Shown here piece after piece: positions 8,470 to 16,543 of a stretch of 47,147 bases of DNA. The position numbers and the translations under genes were made by a program. The notes beneath the pieces were generated by a model. The model saw nothing but the letters and a program-made list of their open reading frames with translations. It made no database searches and was not told where the DNA came from. Numbering within the stretch: position 1 is the stretch's first letter; each line of letters starts with the position of its first letter. Source of the DNA: Furfurilactobacillus milii (GTDB lineage Bacteria; Bacillota; Bacilli; Lactobacillales; Lactobacillaceae); NCBI RefSeq assembly GCF_009863985.1, contig NZ_WEZT01000001.1:1-47147 (forward strand). The letters run 5' to 3'.

Positions 8470-8616
8470 AGCTCCACTCCTATAGCAGGAAATAAACATT
8501 ATCAATTTTCTATTCTATGGACAAATGAGGACAAATGATAAAAATACTTACAGACCACTTTTAGATCAAATGATGTTGATGTTAGCGGATGGTTCGCCAC
8601 TGTGTAGCTGAAGGGC
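8470..8616. other. AT-rich spacer between two back-to-back structured elements
   Basis: This 147-bp spacer has no open frame worth calling. It contains a tandem GGACAAATGA x2 (8519-8538) followed by TAAAAAT. If the elements are transcribed on their inferred strands, both transcripts would start in or near this spacer and diverge. No promoter is convincing enough to annotate. Confidence 0.35.
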
Positions 8617-8786
8617 GTCAACATTGATACCAAGCCGTGAAGGTAACGTTAATTCGGTGGTTTTCCGAATTTAGGTTACGGACGGTCGTCTAGACTCGCG
8701 GGCTTCACGAGGCTTGACGGCGAGGTGAAAGATTCCGGTTTTCAGGGAGCTTGAACCGGTCCCACGGCGAGCGTATCAATGTTGAC
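8617..8786 (+). repeat. Structured interspersed element, copy 3 (candidate ncRNA)
   Basis: Outer arms GTCAACATTGATAC (8617-8630) and GTATCAATGTTGAC (8773-8786) are perfectly complementary, and CCGTG/CACGG continues the stem after an internal loop. The inner bipartite hairpin is GTAAC/GTTAC plus ATTCGG/CCGAAT. Copy 4 is its closest relative. The plus strand is the inferred RNA strand by comparison with copies 1 and 4. It points toward the small gene that ends at 8828 on the other strand, and no clear terminator follows. Confidence 0.75.
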
Positions 8787-8827
8787 AACCGGAAGCGGCC
8801 CCCACCACCAGCCCACAAAACGGATCA

Positions 8828-9070
8828 TCAGTTTCGTTGAACCAAAATAGCTGAATACAGAACATACATTGAATTAGCTGGATTGTTATACCCTTTGGCT
8901 GCCATCTTCTTTAGCAACTCGTCCAACGCTTGCTTACGATCATTTTCGCCCAAATCTTGTGCGTCAATTGCTTGAAACTGATTAGCGAAATCAACACCGT
9001 CCGACAGATGATACTTTTCCCAGTATGCAGGAGTTAAAAGCGTTGCGTTCAATTTGCCATGGTTTTTCAT
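8828..9070 (-). CDS. Small hypothetical protein
   Basis: 80 residues, hydrophilic, rich in Leu, Ala, Lys and Asp, with no membrane helix or signal peptide. It begins MKNHGKLNATLLTPAY and has a helical middle (ENDRKQALDELLKKMAAKGY). GGAGG lies 7 nt before the ATG, so translation is credible. I do not recognise the family. It stands alone, between structured element copy 3 and the divergent apbE gene, with which it shares a 205-bp intergenic region. Confidence 0.6.
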   Translation of the reverse strand: MKNHGKLNATLLTPAYWEKYHLSDGVDFANQFQAIDAQDLGENDRKQALDELLKKMAAKGYNNPANSMYVLYSAILVQRN

Positions 9071-9124
9071 GTTTGTTCCTCCATTGATTCCAGGTTAACA
9101 ATCTACTTAGACTTATCTTGGTTA

Positions 9125-9189
9125 ATTTTACCGCCGTTTGTAATCGTTTTCAAAATCGACACCACAACGAACCCTTTTTGCGGTAAAAT
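9125..9189. promoter_or_regulatory. Perfect cre-like site inside a spaced inverted repeat upstream of apbE
   Basis: TGTAATCGTTTTCA (9139-9152) matches the CcpA consensus TGNAANCGNTNNCA at every fixed position, suggesting catabolite control. It lies between perfect inverted arms ATTTTACCGC (9125-9134) and GCGGTAAAAT (9180-9189), 45 bp apart. The right arm contains a TAAAAT that could be a -10 box for apbE. Confidence 0.55.
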
Positions 9190-9275
9190 GTAAAAGTTCT
9201 CACAAGACATATGAGTGTGCCATCAAAGTTTATTATTAACTATAAATTTTGGCATTTAAGGAGAGTTTGGCAATT

Positions 9276-10331
9276 ATGAAAAAAGCGCTGATTTGGGGTA
9301 GCATGACCATTGCCTTATTGGCAGTATTGAGTGGCTGTGCAAAGAAACCTCAAAAGCACACGATGGTAAAAAATCCTTATGAGAAAACTGAGATGGTGAT
9401 GGGCACTGTCTGCACCCTGTCAATTTACGACAAGGGTAAGAAGTCAGTCATTGATAAAGGTTTTAAGGAAATTCATCACATGGACGATGAATCAACGTTG
9501 ACTCGTGGCGGATCACAACTTGATAAAATCAACGCTAATGCCGGCATCAAACCTGTTAAAGTACCTGCTGACTTTTACCCAATGGTTCAAAAGGCCCTCG
9601 ACGTTTCAGAAAATTCTGAAGGTAGTTTCGACATGGCAATTGGTGCCGTTACCAATCTATGGAAAATCGGTTTGCCGGGTGCACGAGTCCCTGCTCAGTC
9701 AGAAATTGATGCGGCACTACCGCTTGTTGATTACCACGACGTTCAACTGAATGATAAGAACCGTACCGTTTATCTCACCAAGAAAGGCATGCGGCTCGAC
9801 TTTGGTGGAATTGCAAAAGGTTATATTGCGGACCAAGTCAAAAAGGTCTTCAAGGAAAACGGCGTTACCTCTGGTATTATCAACTTAGGCGGGAATATCA
9901 TTGTGATGGGTAATTCACCAGAAGGGCATAACAAACCTTGGCAAGTCGGCATTCAGAATCCGGTCAAGCCTCGGGGCGACGCTGTTGGAACCATTAAAGA
10001 ATCTGACATGTCAATTGTGACTGCTGGTACCTATGAGCAGTACCTTATGTCCCACGGTCATAAATACATTTATTTGTTTGATGCCAAAACTGGCTACCCG
10101 TATGAAAACAATCTCGCCAGTGTCACGATTGTCTCTAAAAAGTCGATTGACGGCGACGCCTTATCCAATGCTGCGTTTGATAAGGGACTAAAAGATGGCT
10201 TAGCATACATGAATAAGAAGCCCAAAATTCAGGCTATCTTTATTACAAACGACAAAAAGATCTACGTTACAGACGGCCTAAAGACTAAGTTTAAATTAGA
10301 TAAACACACTAACTACAAAATGGGCAATTAG
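9276..10331 (+). CDS. apbE: FAD:protein FMN transferase (ApbE), lipoprotein
   Basis: 351 residues. ApbE proteins move FMN from FAD onto a Ser/Thr of extracytoplasmic proteins, consuming FAD with Mg. The signal peptide ends in a lipobox LSGC, anchoring the enzyme outside the membrane. Family marks include METVMGT-like EMVMGTVCTLSIY near residue 40, DFGGIAKGYIAD and SIVTAGTYEQY, plus the metal-binding SKKSIDGDALSNAAF. ATG 9276 is preferred to the TTG at 9249: it starts the signal peptide directly and has AAGGAG upstream, though 12 nt away. A likely substrate is the secreted two-domain FMN-binding protein at 15157-16197. The flavoprotein at 10937 has no signal peptide or FMN-binding domain, so it is not an obvious target. 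Confidence 0.93.
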   Translation: MKKALIWGSMTIALLAVLSGCAKKPQKHTMVKNPYEKTEMVMGTVCTLSIYDKGKKSVIDKGFKEIHHMDDESTLTRGGSQLDKINANAGIKPVKVPADFYPMVQKALDVSENSEGSFDMAIGAVTNLWKIGLPGARVPAQSEIDAALPLVDYHDVQLNDKNRTVYLTKKGMRLDFGGIAKGYIADQVKKVFKENGVTSGIINLGGNIIVMGNSPEGHNKPWQVGIQNPVKPRGDAVGTIKESDMSIVTAGTYEQYLMSHGHKYIYLFDAKTGYPYENNLASVTIVSKKSIDGDALSNAAFDKGLKDGLAYMNKKPKIQAIFITNDKKIYVTDGLKTKFKLDKHTNYKMGN

Positions 10332-10451
10332 CTTACATTAATTAGATGATTTCTCGAAGCTTATTCACTCGACGACAACAAAAATAATATTGTATAATCC
10401 CTCCAAAACATGATGCGTCAATTCGTTCATCCGGGTCTTGGGGGGATTTTT

Positions 10452-10898
10452 TTGAAACAGATTGTTCGAGGTTATTTAATTGGCTTACCACCAACGTTGT
10501 TTTTGTTATTACTGTTTTCATTGCAACCTGGAATTGGCGCGCGTTTGTCTTTCACCCCACTTGATGGCTATCTCGTCCTCGCCTACCTGAGTTTTCCGTT
10601 TGCTCACCAATTCTTCCCAAATTTATTTCACGTTCTTCATCTTTCACGACAGTCTCACCCACGTGAAGTTAATATGCCTTCGCATCAGATCATAACGCCT
10701 GCTGTGCCGTTTAGTTTCATGTTTACAGAGTCCTTCAGCAATCTGAGTGTAAACCTTGTGATTGACACATTAATTATGCTGATTTCACCCTTCTTAGCAT
10801 TAGCCGACATACTGTTGCTTTCGTTTCACCAGCACCAACGTTCAGTGACTCAAACGAGCAAATTTTATACCAAACCAAAAAGTGGTTCGAGAAAATAA
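10452..10898 (+). CDS. Small integral membrane protein of unknown function
   Basis: About 148 residues with hydrophobic segments near residues 7-25, 35-52 and 95-125, probably three or four helices, and a basic C-terminal tail. The TTG at 10452 is chosen because GGGGGGA lies 6 nt upstream; the frame is open back to 10410 without another good site. TATAAT at 10393-10398 could be its own -10 box, 121 bp after apbE. I do not recognise the family. Its place between apbE and a fumarate-reductase-type flavoprotein makes a link to flavin electron transfer possible, but the sequence shows no haem or quinone motif. Confidence 0.5.
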   Translation: MKQIVRGYLIGLPPTLFLLLLFSLQPGIGARLSFTPLDGYLVLAYLSFPFAHQFFPNLFHVLHLSRQSHPREVNMPSHQIITPAVPFSFMFTESFSNLSVNLVIDTLIMLISPFLALADILLLSFHQHQRSVTQTSKFYTKPKSGSRK

Positions 10899-10916
10899 CT
10901 CTCGAACCACTTTTTT
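10878..10916. terminator. Bidirectional intrinsic terminator
   Basis: A 16-bp stem (10878-10893 with 10901-10916, AAAAAGTGGTTCGAGA and its complement) separates convergent genes. The stop codon of the membrane-protein gene lies in the loop region, so that gene runs into its own terminator. Confidence 0.85.
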
Positions 10917-10936
10917 CAGTATTATTAACACACGAT

Positions 10937-12334
10937 TTAGCCTTTGATGTAATCGTAAACTTGTTCCCCAGCCTGACGACCAAAGATTACCGTTTCAGCG
11001 ATCGAGTTTCCGCCGATCCGGTTGTTCCCGTGCAGTCCACCGACAACTTCACCACCAGCAAAGAGTCCAGGAATAACAGTGCCGCTTTCGTCCAATACCT
11101 GTGTCTTATGGTTGGCCTTGATGCCGCCCATTGTGTAGTGGATTGCAGGCGCAATATGAATAGCAAAGAATGGTTCAGCTGAAATATCACGATCCATCCC
11201 AGTTGAGCGACCGAATTCTTTATCATCGTGATCAGCTACAGCAGTGTTCCACGTGGAAACAGTTGATGACAACGTATCAACATCCATATTCAGTTTGCCA
11301 GCTAATTCTGACAGACTTGAACCTGTTACGACCAAACCAATACTGTCGTAGAACTCAATGGCCTTAACACGTGAACGAATACCTTGATCCAGAATCAGAT
11401 AAGCGCTGTGCTCTGGTAGGGCTGTAATAGCGTTTGAAACCACCTTACGCGTCGTTAATTCGTTAACGAACCGTTTGCCTTGGGCATTAACCAAAATGGC
11501 ACCTTCGCCACGGACGGCTTCACCAATCAAGAATGCATGTGGGTTATCTTGCTGAACAGTTGGGTGTACCTGAATTTGATCCATCTGAACTAAAGCAGCG
11601 CCGGCGTCTGTCGCTAACTTCAAACCATCACCAGTTGCACCGGGTTGGTTCGTTGTCTTGTAGCCCTTTAAATCAGGACGGTACTTTTCAATCATGTCGT
11701 TGTTGGCGCCGAAACCACCTGTTGCCAAGATAACAGCTTTACCGCCAACCATCTTTTGACTACCATCAGGCAATGTTGCGTTAACGCCTGTAACTTTACC
11801 ATCTGCATCTTTCACCAAACTGTTAACCGTTACGCCAGTGAACAGTGGCAATTCGTCCTTTTGAACGACTTTAGATAGCTCAGTAACCAAGAACGCACCA
11901 ATTGGCGCCATGCTGGCTGGACGGTGAGTCCGCATTTTGCTCATCCCACCAGTGATGGTGATATCGTCCAAACGAATGCCATGATCAGCTAACCAATCAA
12001 TTGATAAAGCAGCGTGTGAACTGAAGTAGCCGAGCAATTCTTTATCGTTTAAATCACCACCACCCTTAAGGGTTTCAGCGTAAAAGTCCTCGTAACTATC
12101 AACAACACCATGATGCAACTGAACGTTGGTTTCAGCAGCGTTCATTCCTGAAGATGCCCGCATGGTGTTACCACCAATTTTTGGCATCTTTTCAAAGATA
12201 ACCGGCTTCAAACCAAGTTCATGTGCCTGAATGGCAGCTACCATCCCTGTGCTTCCTGAACCGATGATGACAACATCATAACTGTCTTGAAGTGCATTGA
12301 TATCAGTTGGTTGAAAACGAAATTTTTCGGCCAT
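10937..12334 (-). CDS. FAD-dependent fumarate-reductase-type flavoprotein
   Basis: 465 residues, the size of soluble single-subunit flavoproteins of the fumarate reductase/urocanate reductase group. The FAD dinucleotide fold is at residues 20-50 (VVIIGSGSTGMVAAIQAHE). Active-site regions are all present: QVHPTVQQ, GEAVRGEGA with the catalytic Arg, HYTMGGIKA with the substrate-binding His, and HGNNRIGGNS with the second substrate Arg. There is no signal peptide and no FMN-binding domain, so it should act in the cytosol, reducing fumarate or a similar enoate with electrons from a reduced flavin. It is convergent with the apbE/membrane-protein pair. An isolated palindrome CTTACGTCGTAAG (12463-12475) lies upstream in the shared promoter region. 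The precise acceptor is inferred, not shown. Confidence 0.88.
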   Translation of the reverse strand: MAEKFRFQPTDINALQDSYDVVIIGSGSTGMVAAIQAHELGLKPVIFEKMPKIGGNTMRASSGMNAAETNVQLHHGVVDSYEDFYAETLKGGGDLNDKELLGYFSSHAALSIDWLADHGIRLDDITITGGMSKMRTHRPASMAPIGAFLVTELSKVVQKDELPLFTGVTVNSLVKDADGKVTGVNATLPDGSQKMVGGKAVILATGGFGANNDMIEKYRPDLKGYKTTNQPGATGDGLKLATDAGAALVQMDQIQVHPTVQQDNPHAFLIGEAVRGEGAILVNAQGKRFVNELTTRKVVSNAITALPEHSAYLILDQGIRSRVKAIEFYDSIGLVVTGSSLSELAGKLNMDVDTLSSTVSTWNTAVADHDDKEFGRSTGMDRDISAEPFFAIHIAPAIHYTMGGIKANHKTQVLDESGTVIPGLFAGGEVVGGLHGNNRIGGNSIAETVIFGRQAGEQVYDYIKG

Positions 12335-12583
12335 TTTAATTGACGCTCCTTATTTGTTTGCTAAATGAGTGACTAAAATTGATTCTATTTAGGAATTGGA
12401 TGTGCTATCGATCAAACTTTGCTCTGTAATTCACTAATGCAAATAAAAGAAATGACACATCACTTACGTCGTAAGCATAAACGATGTTCCTAATCATAGT
12501 CAAACGTTTGTGAATTAATTAATTTTGTTAATATGGTAAGCTGAACTTAATATCAGCACCACAAAACAGGAGGTCTGTTTACA

Positions 12584-12988
12584 ATGAAATTCTTACCTTA
12601 TCTCTCTTTTCACGGTCAGGCAAATGATGCCCTAAAATTCTATCAATCAGTTTTTGGCGGTCACTTAGACATTCAACGCGCAGGCGAACTATTTTCAACA
12701 AACGATAACAAAACAGCCATCCTGGTAGTGCATGGCGTGTTAACCATCGATGAAGATTTTCACATCACCGCACTGGACGTGATCCCCGGCGCACCTGATG
12801 TCCAGCCAGGAGCAACGGTATCAATGGGCCTCCATTTTGACGACGCAAAACAAGCAACCGACATCTACAGCCAACTATCCAAAAATGGCCAGCGTGTCAT
12901 TGACTTCACTCCAAAAGATTGGGGCGGCCTCTTTGGCATTGTCACGGATCAATTTGGTGTCCGTTGGAATATCGACGCCACCGCCTAA
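12584..12988 (+). CDS. VOC/glyoxalase-fold protein, PhnB/YjdN-like
   Basis: 134 residues with the PhnB-type pattern: PYLSFHGQANDALKFYQSVFGG at the start and WGGLFGIVTDQFGVRWNI at the end, plus a middle HFDDAKQATDIYSQL. These small dimeric proteins share the glyoxalase/bleomycin-resistance fold but most have no assigned reaction. AGGAGG lies 10 nt before the ATG. It is monocistronic, with its own terminator at 13036-13089. The 249-bp region upstream is shared with the divergent flavoprotein gene. Confidence 0.85.
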   Translation: MKFLPYLSFHGQANDALKFYQSVFGGHLDIQRAGELFSTNDNKTAILVVHGVLTIDEDFHITALDVIPGAPDVQPGATVSMGLHFDDAKQATDIYSQLSKNGQRVIDFTPKDWGGLFGIVTDQFGVRWNIDATA

Positions 12989-13035
12989 TTGCCGAAATCA
13001 GGTTAAAAACAAACAATGTTGATCCAAATAAAAAG

Positions 13036-13089
13036 CGTCTATTTTATCCATACCTCAAAAATTGAGGTGCGATAGAAATAGACGTTTTT
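13036..13089 (+). terminator. Intrinsic terminator of the VOC gene
   Basis: CGTCTATTT and AAATAGACG close a stem with an inner ACCTCAA/TTGAGGT helix, followed by TTTTT at 13085-13089. It lies 48 nt past the stop and ends before structured element copy 4. Confidence 0.8.
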
Positions 13090-13132
13090 CGATTACTAAG
13101 TTTACATGGTACGTACATATCAGCCGATGGGC

Positions 13133-13299
13133 GGCAACATTGATACCGAACCGTGCAAGTAACGTTAATTCGGTGGTTTCCCGAATTTAGGTTACGGACG
13201 GTCGCGAAGACTCGCGGTCTTCATGAGGCTTTACGACGAGGTGAAAGACCGTGAACTTCGGACTCGAACCGGTCCCACGGCGAGCGTGTCAATGTTGAC
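13133..13299 (+). repeat. Structured interspersed element, copy 4 (candidate ncRNA)
   Basis: Outer arms at 13133-13146 and 13286-13299 (GGCAACATTGATAC / GTGTCAATGTTGAC) pair with one G-A mismatch and a T-G pair that is wobble-compatible only on the plus strand. The inner hairpin GTAAC/GTTAC plus ATTCGG/CCGAAT is as in copy 3; the second hairpin CGCGAAG/CTTTACG has diverged. It lies between the convergent VOC and ABC-F genes. Compared with copy 3, changes concentrate in loops and the second hairpin. Confidence 0.75.
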
Positions 13300-13353
13300 A
13301 ACCGTAGGCGGCAAACGAGGCTATCCCTCAAACACCTGAGTAGACAAAAAATT

Positions 13354-14979
13354 CTAGTCGTACAAATCATGAACCTGCTTTTGAACAACTTCATGTTCCA
13401 AGAAGTCATCGTACTTCGTGTCAAATCGTTCAACTAATCCTTTGCTGGTCACTTCAATGATATGATCAGCAATCGTTTGAATGAACTCATGGTCATGTGA
13501 CGTGAACACAATAGAGCCCTTAAAATCAATCAGACTGTTGTTCAAGGCTGTAATTGATTCCAAGTCCAAGTGGTTAGTTGGATCGTCCATCAATAAGACG
13601 TTCGCCTTACTCAGCATCATCTTAGACAGCATTGAACGGACCTTTTCACCACCGGACATGACGCTTACCTGGCGCATGACATCTTCGCCGGAGAATAACA
13701 TCTTCCCGAGGAACCCACGTAAGAACGTGTTGTCATCCTCACCTTTCGGCGCATACTGCCGAAGCCAGTCAATGACTGTCAAATCAGAATCCGTGAACTC
13801 GCTGTTGATATCACGTGGCAAGTACGTTTTCTTAACTGTTTGTCCCCAAGTGACCGTGCCCGTATCAGGTTTCATTTCCCCGGAAATAATTTGCATCAAA
13901 GTGGTGGTAGCCAGTTCATTGCGACTGATCAACACCGTTTTATCGCCAGGACGCAGTGTGAAGGTAATGTTATCGAGAATCTTCACGCCTTCAATGGTTT
14001 TCGAAACATCCTCAACACGTAGTAAATCGTTCCCGAGTTCACGTTCTGGCGTGAACTGAATGAATGGGTATTTCCGTGTGGACGGTTTAATATCATCTAG
14101 CGTAATCTTGTCCAACTGTTTCTTACGCGAAGTCGCTTGTTTAGACTTCGACGCGTTGGCACTAAACCGGGCAATGAAGTCTTGCAGTTCCTTAATCTGT
14201 TCCTCTTTTTTCTGGTTGGCACTGGACTTCAGCTTAGCAGCCAATTCGCTACTTTCCATCCAGAAATCATAGTTCCCCACAAAGAGCGTAATCTTACCAA
14301 AATCGACATCACAGATATGGGTACAAACTTGGTTTAAGAAATGCCGGTCATGTGAAACCACAATCACAGTGTTATCGTAGTCAGCCAAGAAGTTTTCCAG
14401 CCAAGCGATAGATTGGACATCCAGTCCGTTTGTCGGTTCGTCCAACAACAGAATGTCAGGGTTGCCAAACAACGCCTGACCAAGTAACACCTTCACCTTT
14501 TGTGGTTCGGTCAATTCACTCATTTTCATGTGATGCATAGATTCATCAATACCAAGCGCCTGCAACATTTGACTAGCTTCCGCTTCGGCATTCCAGCCGT
14601 CCATTTCAGCAAAGTCGCCTTCTAATTCAGCGGCGCGCATACCATCTTCATCACTGAAGTCTGGCTTAGCATATAAGGCATCTTTTTCCTGCATAATTGC
14701 ATATAACTTAGCATGCCCCTGAATGACCGTGTTCATGACTTCTTCATCTTCGAAGGCAAAGTGGTTCTGGTTCAGACTGGACATTCGTTCGTTTGGTCCG
14801 AGCGAAACAGTCCCTGTCGTTGGCTTTAATTTACCTTCAATAATTTTTAAGAAGGTCGATTTTCCAGCGCCGTTTGCCCCAATCACACCGTAACAATTAC
14901 CCGCGGTGAACTTAAGGTTGATATCCTCATACAGCTTTCGGGTGCCGAACTGCATGCTGACGTTATTTACTGTTAACAT
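13354..14979 (-). CDS. ABC-F family ATPase, YkpA type
   Basis: 541 residues with two ABC domains and no membrane part; ABC-F proteins act on the ribosome. The first domain has a good Walker A (GANGAGKST, near residue 37) and LLLDEPTNGLD. The second has a degenerate Walker A (SRNELATTT, without the usual GK) but an intact signature VMSGGEKVR and LLMDDPTNHLD. From memory, this asymmetry is shared by Bacillus YkpA, so it is a family trait and not damage. The linker carries the basic ANASKSKQATSRKK stretch expected to touch rRNA. ATG 14979 is chosen because AGAGGAT lies 4-10 nt upstream; the longer frame to 15027 lacks support. It is a housekeeping-type gene and resistance is not implied. Confidence 0.9.
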   Translation of the reverse strand: MLTVNNVSMQFGTRKLYEDINLKFTAGNCYGVIGANGAGKSTFLKIIEGKLKPTTGTVSLGPNERMSSLNQNHFAFEDEEVMNTVIQGHAKLYAIMQEKDALYAKPDFSDEDGMRAAELEGDFAEMDGWNAEAEASQMLQALGIDESMHHMKMSELTEPQKVKVLLGQALFGNPDILLLDEPTNGLDVQSIAWLENFLADYDNTVIVVSHDRHFLNQVCTHICDVDFGKITLFVGNYDFWMESSELAAKLKSSANQKKEEQIKELQDFIARFSANASKSKQATSRKKQLDKITLDDIKPSTRKYPFIQFTPERELGNDLLRVEDVSKTIEGVKILDNITFTLRPGDKTVLISRNELATTTLMQIISGEMKPDTGTVTWGQTVKKTYLPRDINSEFTDSDLTVIDWLRQYAPKGEDDNTFLRGFLGKMLFSGEDVMRQVSVMSGGEKVRSMLSKMMLSKANVLLMDDPTNHLDLESITALNNSLIDFKGSIVFTSHDHEFIQTIADHIIEVTSKGLVERFDTKYDDFLEHEVVQKQVHDLYD

Positions 14980-15105
14980 TAATATCCTCTCGTCTTTAAG
15001 AAAAAGCCGCGTCATAAAAATATTCATGCCACAGCTTTATAGAGTGTTGTTTAAGTTGTTCTAGATTATCACATTTTTGTCTCCGCGTCTAAACTGCTGA
15101 GGCAC

Positions 15106-15140
15106 AAAAAAAGCTTCCGTTTTGTGCAAACGGAAGCTTT
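15106..15140 (-). terminator. Intrinsic terminator of the FMN-binding protein gene
   Basis: A 13-bp stem AAAGCTTCCGTTT (15110-15122) with AAACGGAAGCTTT (15128-15140) is followed on the minus strand by a T run. Confidence 0.85.
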
Positions 15141-15156
15141 CGTCGTAATTCAATTA

Positions 15157-16197
15157 TTATTGATTTGAAGTTGCCGTGCTGGCAATTGACTTCAAGTAGT
15201 TGTTGGAGTCGACTAACGTAGCACCTGAAACAAGGTTACTCTTCTTGCTTACAGTCTTGTTAGCTTGAGTCGTGATTTGTGCGGCAGTCTTACCAGCAGC
15301 CCACTTGTTGATGGCGTTGATTGACTTCATCCGACCTTGCTTGGACTTAGCAATCTTCTTCATCAAAGCAGAGTACTTCTTGTCGTTAGCTTGCTTGGAA
15401 ATCAGGATTTCGTTACTCTTGTAACCTTCTTTACCAAACTTGGCGTAACTGTTTGGAACACCTTTGAAGCCCTTGTTTTGCTTTGTGTTAATGAACTGGA
15501 ATTCGTCAATGCTTGAAGCAGCAACTTTGTCACCGTTCATGGCAACAGTCGTAACAGCAAATGATTCATTACCATGTGGTGCACCGTTGGTTTGCTTCAA
15601 CACAACGTTGTCGCCGGAAACTTTAGCACCCTTAGTGGTGTATCCCTTGGTAGCTGCATCAGCGATAGCCTTAACGTAACCGTTGGTGCTGGTTAAAGTA
15701 GCACCAGAGATAACCTTCTTCTGCATTGCCTTGTTCTTCTTAGCAGCAGCGTAAAGTTGACTGGCGGTCTTGCCCTTGACATAGTTCTCAATGGCAGTCA
15801 AAGATTCTTCACGGCCCTTAGTTGAATGCGCAATATTCTTCATTAATGCAGAGTATGCTTTGTCGTTGTTAGCTTTGGAAATTAAGGTTTCACCCTTCTT
15901 GTAACCTTCCTGACCAAACTTTTTATCACTGTTAGGAACACTGGTAAAGCCCTTTGACTGTGATGTCTTGATGAATTGGAATTCATCAACCTTAGCAGCC
16001 AAGATCTTCTTACCCTTCATGGCAACAGTCGTAACACCAAATGATTCGTTGTTGTGAGGACTGCCATCCAATTGTTTGATGACAACTTGGTTATTATTTG
16101 AACTAGCCTTAGCAGTTCCTGATGGTAATACTACTAATGAACTGCCCATGGTTAATGCTGCAGCAACTGTGGCTGCCTTCATACCTAATTTGTTCAT
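15157..16197 (-). CDS. Secreted protein with two tandem FMN-binding domains
   Basis: 346 residues. A Sec signal peptide with an AKA cleavage site near residue 31 is followed by two copies of one domain with an exact 160-residue period. Each ends in the flavinylation motif SGAT (residues 164-167 and 324-327), as in the FMN-binding domain family, where the last Thr receives FMN from ApbE. Each also has the matching TTVAM...DEFQFI core. There is no lipobox or LPXTG, so it is either released or held non-covalently. The two-domain plan recalls PplA, the flavin lipoprotein of extracellular electron transfer in Listeria and lactobacilli. ATG 16197 is chosen with AAGGGGTG upstream; the frame to 16257 is not needed. 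The enzyme partner apbE lies 5 kb away. Electron transfer is inferred. Confidence 0.8.
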   Translation of the reverse strand: MNKLGMKAATVAAALTMGSSLVVLPSGTAKASSNNNQVVIKQLDGSPHNNESFGVTTVAMKGKKILAAKVDEFQFIKTSQSKGFTSVPNSDKKFGQEGYKKGETLISKANNDKAYSALMKNIAHSTKGREESLTAIENYVKGKTASQLYAAAKKNKAMQKKVISGATLTSTNGYVKAIADAATKGYTTKGAKVSGDNVVLKQTNGAPHGNESFAVTTVAMNGDKVAASSIDEFQFINTKQNKGFKGVPNSYAKFGKEGYKSNEILISKQANDKKYSALMKKIAKSKQGRMKSINAINKWAAGKTAAQITTQANKTVSKKSNLVSGATLVDSNNYLKSIASTATSNQ

Positions 16198-16294
16198 TAT
16201 GTAATGCACCCCTTGTGATTTAGTTTTCATACTCTTTACAACTGTAAATTCTAGCACTGCATTTCGAATTTGTATAGCAATTTTTGTAAGCGAT

Positions 16295-16367
16295 TACTAA
16301 TCTATTAGTATCATCTTTTCATCATCTATTTCGTTAATCAATCAGTCTTTTTTGATTTGCTCAAATC
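16295..16367. promoter_or_regulatory. Two inverted repeats upstream of the FMN-binding protein gene
   Basis: TACTAATCTATTAGTA (16295-16310) has perfect 7-bp arms. GATTTGCTCAAATC (16354-16367) has 6-bp arms. Both lie 100-170 bp upstream of the ATG at 16197 in an AT-rich region that must contain its promoter. They are candidate operators, with no regulator identified. Confidence 0.4.
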
Positions 16368-16472
16368 ATCCCTATCTATAAAAAATTGCTTCAGTATGCG
16401 AGTGACTTTATCTTAGTAGCAGCAGACGGTGTGAATGCTATCGTCTCAATCCGGGTAAAATTCAACATAATC

Positions 16473-16511
16473 AAAAAAGCACTCTATTCCCAAAGTTCAG
16501 AAATAAAGTGC
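16473..16511 (-). terminator. Intrinsic terminator of the LytTR/LiaF-like operon
   Basis: GCACTTTATT pairs with AATAGAGTGC on the minus strand (one G-U pair), followed by TTTTTT. It begins 33 nt after the LiaF-like gene. Confidence 0.75.
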
Positions 16512-16543
16512 CCAACTAAAGTCAGTTTCAAAACATTTTAAGA

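Noticed and set aside
11241..11260. Third parS-like sequence inside the flavoprotein gene
   Set aside because: TGTTCCACGTGGAAACA has an extra G in the right half, so it fails the 16-bp consensus. It is also coding sequence.
13481..14059. 192-codon plus-strand frame opposite the ABC-F gene
   Set aside because: It lies fully inside a well-supported ABC-F gene, has no ribosome binding site and no recognisable domain.
13354..14979. ABC-F gene as antibiotic resistance determinant or damaged gene
   Set aside because: The degenerate second Walker A is, to my knowledge, normal for YkpA-type proteins, and the sequence fits that housekeeping group.
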